A stretch of DNA of 64,000 nucleotides from Lactifluus volemus (taxonomy: Eukaryota; Basidiomycota; Agaricomycetes; Russulales; Russulaceae), in contig WTXI01000099.1 in the NCBI GenBank assembly GCA_022376515.1, forward strand, positions 1-64,000. The letters are read 5' to 3'. The notes beneath the pieces are model-generated. The model was not told where the DNA came from, did not search any database, and saw nothing but the letters and a program-made list of their open reading frames with translations. This document shows, one piece after another, positions 11,536-24,135 of the stretch. Numbering within the stretch: the first letter of the stretch is position 1; the number at the start of each line of letters is the position of its first letter. A program made the translations under genes and the position numbers.

Positions 11536-13073
11536 ATGGCCATGGAAATAGTAATCGACGGCCAGACTGTGCCTTCCTCCACGACCATAGGTAAGTCGTC
11601 ATCGTCTTTTCCTTCTCGATGTTTATGGATGGACTCGGATGGCAGGTTTCATTCAATTGGGAATACTTCGTGAGCGGATGGCGAGATCTCTCAACTTGAG
11701 AGAAGTATTTACCAATTCGCATCACAGTGAATGCGTATCTTTTCGGGGTTGTAAGCCAACAATTTTGTCTATATTGGAGTAGCGGTGAGTGTGATCTCCA
11801 CTTGGGGATGTTATTTGTACCTCACACAAAAGAAGGTTTCAAGGATAAGAAGCGCGTCAAGTGAGCATATCAGTCTAGTGTCATAATTAAAGCTCATATT
11901 TTCAAAAGAGCGTTCGTCGCTATCCAGTTTGTTGTCCTTACTCTTGAAGCTGTCGCGTACGCTTCCAATATCCCTGTTGAATATCCCATCCCTGGCTGAT
12001 AGCGATACTAGGCTGTGGAATATGGCTTGGAGTCTCTTGTAAGCCCCCCTCTCAATCTCAAGAATCTGTTGATTGAGGCCTCCCAGCATTGTCAGATACG
12101 GACTGCCGCTAGATCCCCAGGGTCTGTCTTACAGTAGAAACGTCCATCCATGCCAGTGTGCTCATGACCATTTCAGCATGTACATGGGACACACTCACAC
12201 ATTCTGTGTGTCAATGTGTTCTCATCCTGTTCGCGAACATGTTCCTCGCCAATCGGTTAGCTGGAACTTGTCCCAATGACCAGAGCCCGGCTAATTCTCT
12301 TCTGTTTCTAGCATTTACAACTTGACAAATAGCCGCCTCCAGGCTGGGTTGGTCATAGCAATTTCAACCTCTGCCTTCGCAATAGGCATAGTCAATGTAG
12401 TATTGACTTGGGATTCATCTCTGAACTCGTAAGAGCGTTGTAACACGACACCCCTCGTACTGATGTATGTCAAAGGTCCTTTTTGAAATCCTTTATTCTT
12501 TCTGCCCCCCTCGAGGCCACCTCAGCTGTCTGGTATGGGTTACAAACCATCGCTGAGGGTCTCATCACAAGTACGTTCAGTTTTTGTATTCTATACTCGT
12601 CAGGGGTGAGATGAGAGCTGTTTCCACGTAGTATTGCTTTCACGGGCACTTTTGAAGTCGCGCACCGGCCTCCAAAAGTCCGATAGCGTTGTGAATTATC
12701 TTATTCGCCGCGTCATCCAAACTGGATTCGTTGCCGCGCTTTGGGTTGTCGCAGAATTGGTGACGTGGTTTTTGTTGCCGAAAACGGCAGCATACAGGAT
12801 ATTTGACATGACAGCGGGCGCAATGTACACGCATGTGAGTGGTCCTTACAGAAATCATCTAATGTCCTCATGTTTACTTAGAATGACGTATAGGTAATAT
12901 TTGACACACTTCTATCCCGCGTCCAACTTCGCAAACGCATGGCCGAATCTACTCATGTTGAGATCGTGTTTTCCGAGTCTCCAGCGGTGCGGGACTTGTC
13001 TCATTTAGATCCTACTCACTCTGATAATACATGGGGAACAGCGGACAACACCCTTATCAAAAGGACCAAATGA
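11536..13073 (+). CDS. DUF6534-type multi-pass membrane protein, copy B
   Basis: Twelve exons join in phase into 315 residues: 11536-11590, 11646-11669, 11728-11784, 11833-11860, 11909-11956, 12012-12038, 12087-12121, 12177-12255, 12312-12428, 12476-12570, 12632-12834 and 12894-13073. Nine exons have the same or nearly the same length as in copy A; exon 9 is 36 bases shorter. The membrane core and the end motif (AMYTHV, LLSRVQLRKRM) are retained. The start differs from copy A: MAMEIVIDGQTVPSSTTIG. The hydrophilic tail is cut to about 45 residues because the reading frame shifts relative to copy A near 13025; the sequence after the stop still resembles copy A's tail in another frame. It precedes NLR1 on the same strand by about 800 bases. 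Function unknown; the pairing with an NLR gene is repeated in unit 2. Confidence 0.75.
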
Positions 13074-13871
13074 CCATGCTTCTTCCAGTGTGAGGACGTC
13101 GGGCTTAACAGCGGTCAACGTACCAGGTGAACGAGGAACTGTCGCAAGCGATGACTCAGACGTCGAAAGCATACCTGTATGAAAACCGGATGCTCGCATG
13201 TACATGTAGCCGTTGTGTCCACCTTATTATAGTAGACTAACCGCAAACATCGAGGTCCTACAGTAGCTGATCCACAACTTCTCCACGAGCTGATGACATT
13301 CCTTTTATGACAAAATTCCGTTATCTTTCAATGTCAATAGATTATGTCCTTCTTATCGTCTCGTTGGTCTTGCCAGTGCATATACCCGGTGATTGGAGAA
13401 TGGTACTTAGTCCATAATCAATACTTAGACTTTCCTGTTCCATTTCTTACTGCAAAGAAGCCTCAAAATTTCGAACACTGCGCGTTGCAGGTTCCCTAAG
13501 GGGTTGATAATACCAGATATCAGCTTACGAATACAGAGAACAGAGTCCACTGTTGCGGCGATTCTAACACGAAATAAGTGTAATTTGAGATTTTTCCTGC
13601 CACTCATCAACTCGGAAAGAGAAAACAAGTTTACGCAGCAGCAGCAATTCTCGCTTGGCTATGACAATCTTCAAGCGGAGATGTAGTCCCCGCCTGCCAG
13701 TGTAAAGAGACAAGGACGGAGTCAACAGGCGCTAATACTATTACTGAACGCGGCAAACACAACCCTCTTTTCTGTCTCCTCGGCGCTCCGTTGCCTCAAC
13801 CTCTTAACTCTTCCTCTACGAAGCATCACTTATAGCGACTTAGGCCATTTCTCGCACAAAAACACGCCAAG

Positions 13872-16800
13872 ATGGTCCATGATTCGTATGCTAAACTTTC
13901 TCACCCCCCGATGTCCCCCGATCTTGACCATCACTACAGCCCAGATCTTCAGAACTCAGGGACAGGGTACATCTGTCACTCGCATTGCTATACAACATTT
14001 ACTCAAATAATTGTCCTTGAACAGCGCTCAGGTCAGCGAAACGCAATCGACCTTGCTCCAGATCCAGGTCACTGGTACGTATCTTTGTGACGCTGCTCAG
14101 ATAAGTACTAAATGTTTTTTTCCATGTCAGTCCTCAGGGCGAAAAATCTTCCCCGTATCAAGTCCCCCCTGGGGAGAAAACGGCAGTTATATGTTACCGT
14201 GACCGACGGGTCGAGGACATGGCAAACGCGATCTGTGCGGAGTGACGGGCAACGCGTGGAGTGGAACGAGGACATCGAAGCCTTGTGAGAAAAGTCGTTT
14301 TCATTTCAATTTACAACTGAGCCTCTTGCAGTGCTATACAGCCACCCTCCAGCGTTACAGTCGCACTTTATGCGAAAAGCTCAATACATAAAGACATCCT
14401 TATTGGAAGGAAGGAGATACCTTGTGAATCCCAGCATGGTTCGTCTTTTGATTAGAATTCTTATCCTCCTGGCTGAGCATCCTACATATAGAACTTGATA
14501 TTATTCTGAGCAGTAATGACAGACATGCTGGACGTCAAACTGAGTCGGCCACGCTCTTGACAATCACCGTATCAGCAAACGCCAGTTCTTCGCTTGCAGC
14601 AGATACTATCGCCAACTCCGCAACATCTGATCGAGACAACCCTGTTCTCGACAACGAGACGGAGATGTTAACTGCTGCTCTCAGTCGCGCCGAGGACGCA
14701 ATCAATACGATGGAGACATGGAGCAGTGCTGTTGATGTCATCAAGCGGGTGATGGATGCTGTCAGTGCCATTGCAGCAGTATGTTCATATATTACCGTTG
14801 CCTATTTATATCTAAGCTAACTTCGTTCCTTAGTTGCAACCCTATGCAAACCTAGCATGGAGTCTGCTCTCAAAGATTCCCGAGGTACGTCTTCTTGCTT
14901 TGTCGGGGCATACTGAAGGTTCACTATGTTACAACCTCGGTGGCAGACCTTGCTACAACAGGTTGAGCGCGACGACAACGTCCGAGCGTTATTCAGAGTG
15001 ATACGTGATGGGTTTGAATTTGCGAAAGATGCGGATGCTTTGAGGAGCATCAAACCGGAGTCTAGACAAGCCAGAATCCTCGAGGAGATGCTGCAGTGTG
15101 TCTACGAGATTGGGAAATTTATCGAATTGTATGCGAAGCATGTGCGAGTCGGTAGGTTGTGTTGAGCTCTCTCGTTGGTGATTATAAACGTATGGTTGGC
15201 AGGCACCCGGACTTTGAAGAATGTCTTTGGTCAAGTTGACGGGGAAATCGAAGACTACCGCACGACCCTGATCCGACTGCGAGATGATTTCCTCGCGCTT
15301 GCAGCTGTCACCACCGAGGTTGCTGTGCTCGGGATGCAGCATGATGTGAGCAAAATACAGAGCGACGTGAAAAAAGTACAGGGCGATGTAAGCAAAGTAC
15401 AAGGTGGAGTTAGTAATATCCAGGTCGACGTGAGTAATCTTACTGCAGCCAAGTTCGAGTTTTTCGACTCATTGAATGACTCTACAGGTAATGGCGATTT
15501 TATCCCAAACATCAGAAGCCGGTGCGTAAATTAAAAAAATAAATAACAACGTCAGATACTCGATCTGATAAGGGCTCACAGAATTGGGTGTGATAATCAG
15601 AGAATTGCCCTATAAGGGAGGCTGGCGACACGGTGATAAGAACCGCTGTCTTCCTGGCACACGCGAAGACTTCTTGGATTATATCATCAAGTGGGTCGAG
15701 AATCCAGAATCCAACCGTGGGCTCGTTCTCCTCGGCCAAGCAGGAACAGGAAAGTCATCGATTGCACATGAAGTCGCACGCCGATTCGAGAACAAGGGTC
15801 TTGGCTCTTACTTCGCCTTTCTCCGAAAGGAACAGTCCAGAGACGAGGCTTACCAGCTCTTCACGACTCTCGCTCGCGATCTCTCCGATCGCAATCCCGC
15901 TTACAAACTGGCCCTCGGCAGGGTCCTTAAGAACAATTCGTCTCTTTGTGGTACTCGAGACTATCATACTCTTTTCGAATCCCTCCTCCTTGAACCACTC
16001 AAGAACATCGACGTTCGTGACCCAATCCTCCTCGTTATCGATGCCCTGGATGAAAGTGGTGACGCAATCGGGAAAAATGGACTACACTTTTTTCTCTCTA
16101 AACATATCCTCCAGCTCCCGCCGAAACTTCGCATCCTGGTCACCTCAAGGCCGGAGGATGGCATCGAAGCTGCGTTCGCCAAAGCATCGTCTGTCGACAC
16201 CCTCTACATGGATGATCCCACACTGTCTGCCAAGACGGAGCAAGACATTTGCTTGTATATTGAAAGCGAGCTCCCTCATGGCATTTTCAAAGACCATGGT
16301 ATGAAACTAGCAAAAGCAGCAGAGGGCTTGTTTCAGTGGGCAGCCGTCGCATGCGGGTTCATAAATAGCCCTCCTGCTATGTTTGGTTTTAGCAAGAAAA
16401 AGTGCGTTCAGCGCCTATTGGGGCACTCTCGAGGTCTCAATGGACAAGATCCGCTGGACAAGCTGTACGAAGAAGTTCTCGAGGGTTACTTCAAACCTCA
16501 TGAAGCTCAGGTTCTATTTCGATCGGTAATGGGACAGCTTTTTGCTGCGGTCAAGCCCCTCTCCCTTCGTTCCTTGGTGACCCTGCGACGGTTTGCTCCG
16601 ATCGATGACCCGGAAGATTCCGAACCGGTTCTCGAGATGCTCCGGCACCTCGGTTCGCTTCTGAGTAACGTGACTTCATTTGATGAAGCACGTCCAATCA
16701 TTCCTCGCCATACTTCATTCCGCGACTTTTTGACCAACAAGAAGAGTGTCGCATTTTATGTGGACCTTGGAGAAGCCCACCGTCAGTTAGCACATGCCTG

Positions 16801-19542
16801 CCTTGGATTGATGCTGGATAGTCTCAAGTTCAACATCTGCGAGCTCGAGTCGTCGTATATCGCCAACAGCGATGTTCCAGACCTGGAATCTCGAATTTCC
16901 AAATTCATTCCCGATGCTCTATCATATTCCAGCCTTTTCTGGGACAATCATTTAAAGCATCTCGATTTCGAACACGACCTCTTCACGAAACTTCGATCCC
17001 TTTTGGAGACAAAGTTTTTATTTTGGCTGGAGGTGCTTAGCATCAAGAGCAGCGTGGGCTTTGCCTCGCGAGAATTGTCATCTCTGATGACCTGGTTACG
17101 ATTTGACCAGCAGAAGGTAGGCACACCCTATAATCGAATATGACGTGTAGTGACTATTGGATGAAGTCGCAACAGCCTTCCGGAACGGAGGTGGGAAATG
17201 TTGTGGCATTGGCGAATGATGCATCCTCTTTTGTTCGTTATTTTGGAATGGCAATAGCAAGGAGTGCTCCACATATCTATGTCTCTGCTTTGCCTTTCGC
17301 ACCATCCTCTTCCTACATCTTCAAGCATTTCATTCACCTATATCCTCACACATTATCCCTGGAACGCGGGCAGTTGTCTCATTGGCCAGCATTGGAAATG
17401 GATATTTCAGCGCATGAAGGAGAAGTTGAATGTGTTGCGTACTCGCCGGATGGACTACGCATCGCCTCTGGCTCGCGAGATCGTACAATTTGCGTGTGGG
17501 ATGCCACAACAGGGGAGGCTGTAGCGGGCCCGTTTACTGGTCACACCGATTCAGTCATGTCTGTTGTATTCTCGCCAGACGGGCAGTGCATCGCCTCAGC
17601 CTCTTTTGATTCCACTATTCGCGTTTGGGATGCCACAACGGGGGAGGTCGTAGTGGGCCCATTTACTGGACACACTGCTCCGGTCCGCTCTGTCGCATTC
17701 TCGCCGGACGGCCACCGCATTGCCTCCGCCTCCTATGATCGCACAATTCGTGTTTGGGACGCTGCAACAGGAGAGGCTGTAGTAGGCCCATTTATTGGAC
17801 ACACCAATTTTGTCAACTCCGTGGTATTCTCACCAGATGGGCAATTCATCGCCTCGGCTTCGAAAGATCGCACAATTCGCATATGGAATGCCGCAACAAG
17901 AGAGGTCGTAGCAGGCCCATTTGTTGGACACACCAACTATGTCAATTCTGTTACATTCTCACCGGACGGGCGGCGCATCGCATCGGCCTCAAATGGTTGC
18001 ACGATTCGCGTATGGGATGTTACAACAGGAGAGATCGTAGCAGACCCATTCATTGGACACACAGAAGCTGTCTTCTCTGTTGCTTTCTCGCCGGACGGGC
18101 AGCGTATTGCCTCAGGATCAAAAGATTGCACGATTCGTGTGTGGGATACTGCAACAGGAGAGGTCGTAGCGGGCCCGTTTAGGAAACACAACAATTCGGT
18201 CCTTTCTGTTGCATTCTCACCAGACGGGCAGCGCATCGCCTCGGCCTCCGAGGATCTCAAGATTTGTGTGTGGCATGCTGCAGCAGGGGAAGTTGTAACA
18301 GGCCTCTTTACTGGACATACGGATTTGGTCCTGTCTGTTGCATTCTCACCAGATGGACAGAGGATCGCCTCAGCCTCTTGGGATTGCAAGATTTGCGTTT
18401 GGGATGCCACAACAGGAGAGATTGTAGCGGGTCCGTTTACTGTCCACACTGAACCGGTCTTTGCTGTTGCGTTCTCGCCAGATGGACGGTGCATCGCATC
18501 TGCCTCGACTGATCGCACGATTTGCGTGTTGAATGCCGCAACAGGAGAGGTTGTAGCGGGCCCGTTTACTGGGCACACCAGTTGGGTCAGATCTATTGCA
18601 TTTTCGCCAAACGGACAGCGCATCGCCTCAGCCTCAGACGATCACACAATTCGCGTGTGGGATGCCGCAACAGGAGAGATCGTAGCGGGCCCATTTACTG
18701 GGCACACCGATTGTGTCACTTCTGTTGCATTCTCGCCGAATGGACAGCACATCGCCTCGGCCTCAAAAGATTGCACGATTCGCGTGTGGGACGCCGCAAC
18801 AGGAGATGTCATAGCGGGCCCATTCACTGGACACACCTCTGTTGTATACCCTGTTGCATTCTCACCAGATGGGCAGCACATCGCCTCGGCCTCATACGAT
18901 TGCACAATTCGTGTGTGGGACAGCACAACAGGAGAGGTTGTGGTGGGCCCGCTTACTGGACACACCAAACCAATTAATTCTGTTGCATTCTCGCCAGACG
19001 GCCGGCGCATTGCCTCGGCTTCAATGGATGGCACGATTTCTTTGTGGAACGCTGCAACAGGAGAGGTCGTAGCAAGTCCGTTTATTGGACACAGCGACAG
19101 TGTCTTCTCTGTTGCGTTCTCACCAGACGGGCAGCACGTCACCTCGGCCTCAATAGATCGGACGATTCGCTTGTGGGATGTTGCAACAGGGGAGCGCGAG
19201 TTGGAAGTAGGCTCGTCTACTGGACCCACTGAATCAGGTTTGTTTGTTCCATCCTCATCGGACAGGCAGCCCATCACCTCAGCCTCGCAAACGCTTATGA
19301 TTCGTGTGAAAGGGAGAGCAGGTAAAATTTATTTTATGGACAGGGTTTTCGTCCGTAAAGATGGTTGGATGTGCGGGGAAGAGGGGGAGCTTTTCTTATG
19401 GGTGCCCCAGATTCACCGGCCGTATATTCAGAGATCTAACACTGTCTGGATCGCAGGCAGACATTATACCCAGCTTGATTTTTCAAACTTTGTTCATGGA
19501 TCAAATTGGTCTACTGTATATGTTCATAGCTCATCTAAATAG
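13872..19542 (+). CDS. NLR1: C2 / helical / NACHT / 14x WD40 protein
   Basis: Ten exons join in phase into about 1714 residues: 13872-13966, 14025-14074, 14131-14284, 14332-14438, 14492-14778, 14834-14884, 14947-15151, 15203-15487, 15582-17116 and 17167-19542. Order: a short leader, a C2-like domain (VTVLRAKNLPRIK ... LYVTVTDG ... RVEWNEDI), a helical region, a heptad repeat near residue 364, a NACHT NTPase and 14 WD40 repeats (about residues 1006-1607), then a C-terminal cap. Walker A is GQAGTGKSS (about 463) and Walker B is LLVIDALDE (Asp near 565); LVTSRPE follows. The 50-base intron 17117-17166 joins the NACHT and WD parts, which otherwise look like two overlapping frames. Proteins of this design are fungal STAND/NLR receptors; some (HET-D/E in Podospora) act in non-self recognition and cell death. 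That role here is inference. Confidence 0.85.
17413..19218 (+). repeat. 14 tandem WD40 repeats of 129 bases (NLR1)
   Basis: Each unit encodes 43 residues on the pattern H-T-x-x-V-x-S-V-A-F-S-P-D-G, I-A-S-A-S-x-D-x-T-I-R-V-W-D, A-T-G-E-V-V-A-G-P-F-T-G. Units are near-identical in DNA and differ mainly at the positions marked x, which lie on the exposed face of a beta propeller. Fourteen units could form two seven-bladed propellers. High repeat identity points to recent amplification or concerted evolution. Confidence 0.9.
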
Positions 19543-22310
19543 ATTTGCAGAAGTCACTCGTAGCTGGGCCTTAGTCTGGGTGCGATTTCATGGTCCTCCG
19601 AGTCCAACGCTCGTCCCATCCGTCTCTTTTCCCTTCTCCCACGATTAGTATGTTCAGCAGTACTGCTCGAGCCATGACTGAGAACTACTAGCATTACCCC
19701 CAGTGTCCACGTCCCCCACCGATTCCGATCTCGTTTCACAGACTTTCGTACCAGTCCATCTGCATCCACTCCTTCGGCGCCCCCTTTGTTCTCTTGTCAA
19801 AGCCAAGTTACCTTCATCATCGCCGCTATTCATGATTGTCATCCTAGGTCTGGTCGCGTGCTTCTTTTAGTAAACCTTCATGCTGCGCCGCTCCCTCAGG
19901 CTCTTCCGATTCTATCATCCTGACGTCTTCTGGGGTCACTGCCTGCTTCGTGGCTCTAGGGGTCCCCTTATCTCTGCTTCATGACCGGAGGCACGTACGA
20001 GGTTATGGTTGCCCTCACCAGCCGTAAACAGCGGGAGTAGATCAAATACATCGGAAGGATACAACTATATTTGACATAACGACAAACAAAAGTTGGTGCG
20101 TGACGTATTCTCGTCTGAATATGGTTGCAAACCATTCCAATGAGCAAGTCTATGGTAGTACTTCTACTTGAGCTTGAGCGCTTGAGAATTTAGTATGCGG
20201 TGAGAGCAACATGAAATCCTACGACTTGACAAGAAATGTCGAGTGCCCGACTAAGCCCCAAAAACTCACTTTTGTTACTTCAAACGCAAACCTCAATACG
20301 CACCGAGAAGTCGCCCAACAAGGGCCCTAGAGAGGAATCCTCCGACTGTGTCACCATATGTGCTACCGAAGATGGTGGGAAAAATCCTACAAAGTGTAAT
20401 GGCGATTGGAACTACACATCCGATGTTAGAACTAACGTGCGTTTGGCAAAACTGACCAGCAGCCAAAATATTGGCGCTGGAGCCGCATGACAAAGCATAT
20501 GGACGCGGTCAGCTGATTTATCCCACGACCGCGACGCGTCACCTGGGTTTTCTTTGAGATCCTCACGCTCAATCAAGTGAAGTTTTGCGTACTTAGACTT
20601 TAAGAAGATCCACCCAACGTGACTACGCAGGAGCCCCACGAGTTGCGCAGTACCGGGGGTAATTCATCTAAACTAGTATCTGTGGGTGATGATAGGGAAC
20701 GTACGGATCACTCGGTGAACCTCTAGAACAGCAGAGATCGCCAAATAATGCGGCTTTGAAGGGAAGCCTTAGCTCACGTGGCGAAGTCGGTGACTGAGAT
20801 ACCTCAGGCTGGTAGATAGCATCAGTGTTTTGTATTCTTCTTGTACGTTCGACTCTAATGATGTTCAATTTACATACCACCACTGACAAAAGAATAAATC
20901 AACGCCCCATGCAAATAGGACAAGTATGTCTAGTACATTGATTGAACACTGAAAAGGGCTCGCTCCAAGTATGTGAGGACGATCCGATCGACGCGCTGAA
21001 AAAGCGATGAGAAAATAGGCGGTGGTATCCAACAGTAACATTATATCAGGATGCTCCATGGCATCACGCGGCGTTTAGGATGTGAGTGAGGTAAGAATAT
21101 GCGCATTAGCGGAGACAGTTGCCGACGAGAATGGGCATAGTGACGATAGCTGGTGGACGATGGTAGACACCATAGGCCACAGCGAGGTGTCTACTGCAAG
21201 AAAATATGATACCCTCCCACCAAATAGCAGGTGTTTTTGCGGAGGGCTGAGGGTTATGAGAGGGTGATAACTTGAAGAAGGGGGGAGGAATGCCAATAGG
21301 ATTTGACTACAAGGAAGCCGCCACTGAATAAAACGAGAAAAAAAGATCAAAGAACAAGATGGACGGGAACTTCAAATTCACTTGTTATAACCAGGGCAGC
21401 ACTTTGTCTTTGGTAGGTCGCTGTAAGTGCTCTGACACAACCGAGACCTGGAAACAGGAAATAGGTTACCGTAATTATCACGCCATCGACTGCCAATCTG
21501 TCATCCGCCTCACCATAGAAGTTAGTGGCGCAACTGGAGTCAGGTGACTGCACGTTGCGTTTGTTTTTGATATTGACCGCGTGTTCTAGTTACAGTAGAT
21601 GTTCCCCCAAGCAAGGTCCATGTCGACATTGTCGGCATTTCTAGTATTCATCTGTCTGCCAGATCCCCCACTGGCCTTCGGCACTGGAAATGCCAATGTT
21701 GTTGGCTCCAACCTTGCTTGTAGAGGGGACGGTGGGACTCCGGATGGGAGCTCGACATGTATATACTATTGCACAGTTACTTCACGTTGTTACTACTGGT
21801 GAAGGCTCATAATACAGAGCAGGCTAAGGAAAGGAAATAAGCGCTTTCATGTTGTTACATACACAGCAATGCCATTCATGTGATTACTCTACACAAAGTG
21901 ACCTCATCTTCTTCACCTTACTGCTCGCCTTTTAAGAGGTATGCCGTTCTCTACGCGTTTTTTTTATCTCTCAAGTGTTCTCATCGCTGGGAAAATGTGT
22001 CAGTGCTGGTTATGCGAATGTCACCGAAGATATCGCACAGAAGGCGTCTGTGTCTTGCACCGAAGACATTTGCGAGCACGTTTCGGGCAGTCAAAACCGT
22101 GCTCAACGCCCCGAGGATGCAGAGTAGTAGTTCTCCAAGTATATCCATGGATGAGAATGGCCCAACCACCTATGCTAAACTCATCAGCGAATACAAGATA
22201 GGACAACCTCTCCGTGTGGAATCTTGGATGAAGGACGCTCAGCCGGCACTGTTCACGCTCCCTCAATTTCAGCAGAATTTCTCATCACGCATCACTGAAT
22301 CTGAGGAATA
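19543..22310. other. Downstream of NLR1, no gene recognised
   Basis: The first 2 kb is duplicated in unit 2 (40598-42580). Frames on either strand are short and not kept open between the two copies, so they look non-coding. The remainder to 22310 has short frames only. Confidence 0.45.
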
Positions 22311-22778
22311 GCAGTGTTCGTGTGGGTGTATAAAGCGATCAAGGTATGTAAACTTGAACCCCCGGTTGCCGCATTTCTCCATTTCGCATTAAAAAAAAAC
22401 CTATAGCTCTCCAATGTGCGGAACAATTATATGAGCCTACTCGACAAGTTCGGAATGTCACTCAAGATCTTCACCAGCCTCATTGGGATGATGGAAGACG
22501 AATGCGTAGATCTAAGAGAGTCCATTGGCCTCGCGATCAAGGAGAGGGTAGGACGACATCGAAAACGCCAATGCCCTCGCAGTTGCAATTCGCATCACCA
22601 ACAAACACAGCCCTGCGCAACACAACCCTGACCCCATCCTCACAAGCAGCCTGAAACGCAAAGTCTCCTTCTCCAACGTGACCGCCTCGGAAGACGACGA
22701 TACTCCTCTCAGACTCCGTTGAAGCGGCCGTGCAGGACGCCGAGCACCTCCTCCGCCTCGGCGCATCAGGGTTTTAAA
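22311..22778 (+). pseudogene. Fragment resembling the helical N-terminus of a fungal STAND protein
   Basis: A likely exon ending GTGTATAAAGCGATCAAG joins, across a 63-base GTATGT...TATAG intron, to a helical exon reading LSNVRNNYMSLLDKFGMSLK and MMEDECVDLRESIGLAIKE. A further exon-like stretch contains NALAVAIRIT and SLKRKVSFSNVTASEDDD. A last stretch ending in LLRLGASGF and a stop lies in a different frame, so an indel or missed intron separates them. The style resembles helical N-terminal regions of basidiomycete NLR proteins, but no NTPase follows. It is probably a truncated gene end. Low confidence in identity. Confidence 0.3.
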
Positions 22779-22999
22779 TCTCCCTACATAGAGCTACATA
22801 GAGCAGATATTCAAGGTAGCTTGGTAGCATAGTCCCCCCTTACATAGACCTCTGGTAGCTCTGGGTAGAAGTACACTATCCAACTCAATATTGATTATCT
22901 TGTAGTGCTATGTAATGTCTCCCAATTCCTGATATTATCACACCCTCTATAATCACTTCAAGTTCATATTACACACTATTTCATACTACAGTGAGTAAT

Positions 23000-23426
23000 T
23001 CACAAGACTAAGACTAGGGGAGGGGGGGGGGCAGGTGACGAAGGGTGCGGCCGCTTGAAGGGATGCGGAGCGCGTGTGTCGGGTACTTGAGGTTCGGACT
23101 CTGGCGAGCCAGCCGTGACATCCTTGCGTGGCCTCGCAACGTGTGAGCATGCAACGCAGCGCTCCTTGCTAGGAAGGCAGGCATGCCCTTCTTTTCCAAC
23201 ACAGCTGCGATTTCGACAAGCACATAAATCACAAGGGACCAATCGTCTCCTAACGCCCTCAACGAGCTCTTCATCCTAGGGGCATGGTTTAGAACCATCT
23301 CAGCGGAATACTTGCGGAATTACTGACCTGGAGTTCGTCATTCTCTTTAGGGCTTTTCAGTGACAATCGCAGGTGCAGACGCAGTCGTGTCAGGTTCGCC
23401 CTCAGTGTCTGTGCTTGTGTAGTCAT
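23000..23426 (-). CDS. Small Cys-rich hypothetical protein, two exons
   Basis: An ATG at 23426 opens a 33-codon exon (23426-23328) rich in Leu and Arg, joined in phase 0 across a 52-base intron (23327-23276, GTCAGT to CTAG) to a second exon ending at a stop at 23000. The second exon carries a cysteine cluster, VPCDLCACRNRSCVGKEG then ACLPSKERCVACSHV, that may bind zinc, and a Pro-rich tail. Short Cys-cluster proteins of unknown role are common in mushroom genomes; no defined family is claimed. The copia element lies only 120 bases upstream of the start and so within its likely promoter. Confidence 0.45.
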
Positions 23427-23546
23427 TCACCATAGCTTGGTAGTCTACGTCTCCAGCGTGGAAGTTGGTTGGTCAGGTCCTCTCAAAGCCTCTACGGACT
23501 CACGGAGTCAGTCATGAATTATTTCCCCTCCTTTTTGCGACTCAAG

Positions 23547-24033
23547 TGACGAGGAATCACGAGGACGCGGGAGAAAGGCTGGCGGCCGAGAACGGCGCCC
23601 AGCGTTAGGGGGTACCAAGGACGGGACAGCCAACGTCCTAGGCACCCCGAGGACCCGCCGGTGTGGATAACGACCGCTCCCCGTTGGGGGCGATCGCCCA
23701 CAACCGTTCACTTACCATACCATTCCTTTTCTATCCTCGACACCCCTTTTATTTAGTTAGTATATTCCCCGCGCCGAGGACTTAGTCCCGCGCCCACGTT
23801 CACTACGAGCGGCCGCTCTCGAGGCCAAGATCGAGACCATTCCCTTAAAACTACTAGTCCCCCTTCTTCAATTAGCAATTCCACTAGTCTATAGAACAAT
23901 ATATAGTAACCAGACGAGACTCCGAAAAGAGTCTCGTCCTACTGTTCCCGTTCCGCGCGCACGCCTGCCCGCTCCCCCGTTTTATTGCTTGCCGCCGCTG
24001 CCACCGCTCGTTCCTCCCGATTTTTGCACACTA
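23547..24033 (+). repeat. 5' LTR of copia element
   Basis: 487 bp, matching 28424-28910 throughout by eye. It contains a TATA-like ATATATAG near 23909. A perfect 10-bp hairpin at 23913-23938 (GACGAGACTC, loop CGAAAA, GAGTCTCGTC) lies just downstream, probably in the transcribed part. Confidence 0.95.
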
Positions 24034-24047
24034 GGTTATGGGCCCTG
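24034..24047 (+). promoter_or_regulatory. Primer-binding site, probable half-tRNA iMet
   Basis: The bases directly after the 5' LTR read GGTTATGGGCCCTG. This resembles the complement of the anticodon arm of initiator Met tRNA (GGTTATGAGCCC) with one change. Copia-type elements are known to prime from an internal, cleaved iMet tRNA in this way. The match is by eye. Confidence 0.55.
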
Positions 24048-24135
24048 CTGTTGCATCTTAAAATCAGTACGAGAACCCTCAGAGCTTAAAAAACACTTAC
24101 ACCTCCTCTCCCCACCAAAACCAACATCCTGTAAA

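Larger units (their letters stand above)
10085..21690 (+). repeat. Segmental duplication, unit 1
   Basis: From about 10085 (GTTCTGCTACTCATCGAGC) this segment aligns by eye with 30656 onward. It covers the flank, DUF6534-type gene B, NLR1 and about 2 kb of downstream DNA, fading near 21690 (CTGTCTGCCAGATCC). Matching landmarks are 11536 with 32170, 13872 with 34938 and 19542 with 40597. Coding parts are nearly the same; spacers carry indels. The copies are direct repeats about 20.6-21 kb apart with the copia element between them. Boundaries are approximate. Confidence 0.85.

Noticed and set aside
17116..17167. Overlap between the NACHT frame and the WD40 frame as two genes or a frameshift
   Set aside because: A 50-base GT-AG intron joins them in phase 0 in both paralogues, so a single gene is the better reading.
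21599..21802. Possible small secreted Cys-containing protein
   Set aside because: It has a weak signal-like start only, and the duplicate sequence at 43300 does not keep the frame.
23508..23711. Minus-strand frames seen twice, at 23508-23711 and 28364-28588
   Set aside because: They lie within the two copies of the copia LTR and reflect the repeat, not a duplicated gene.
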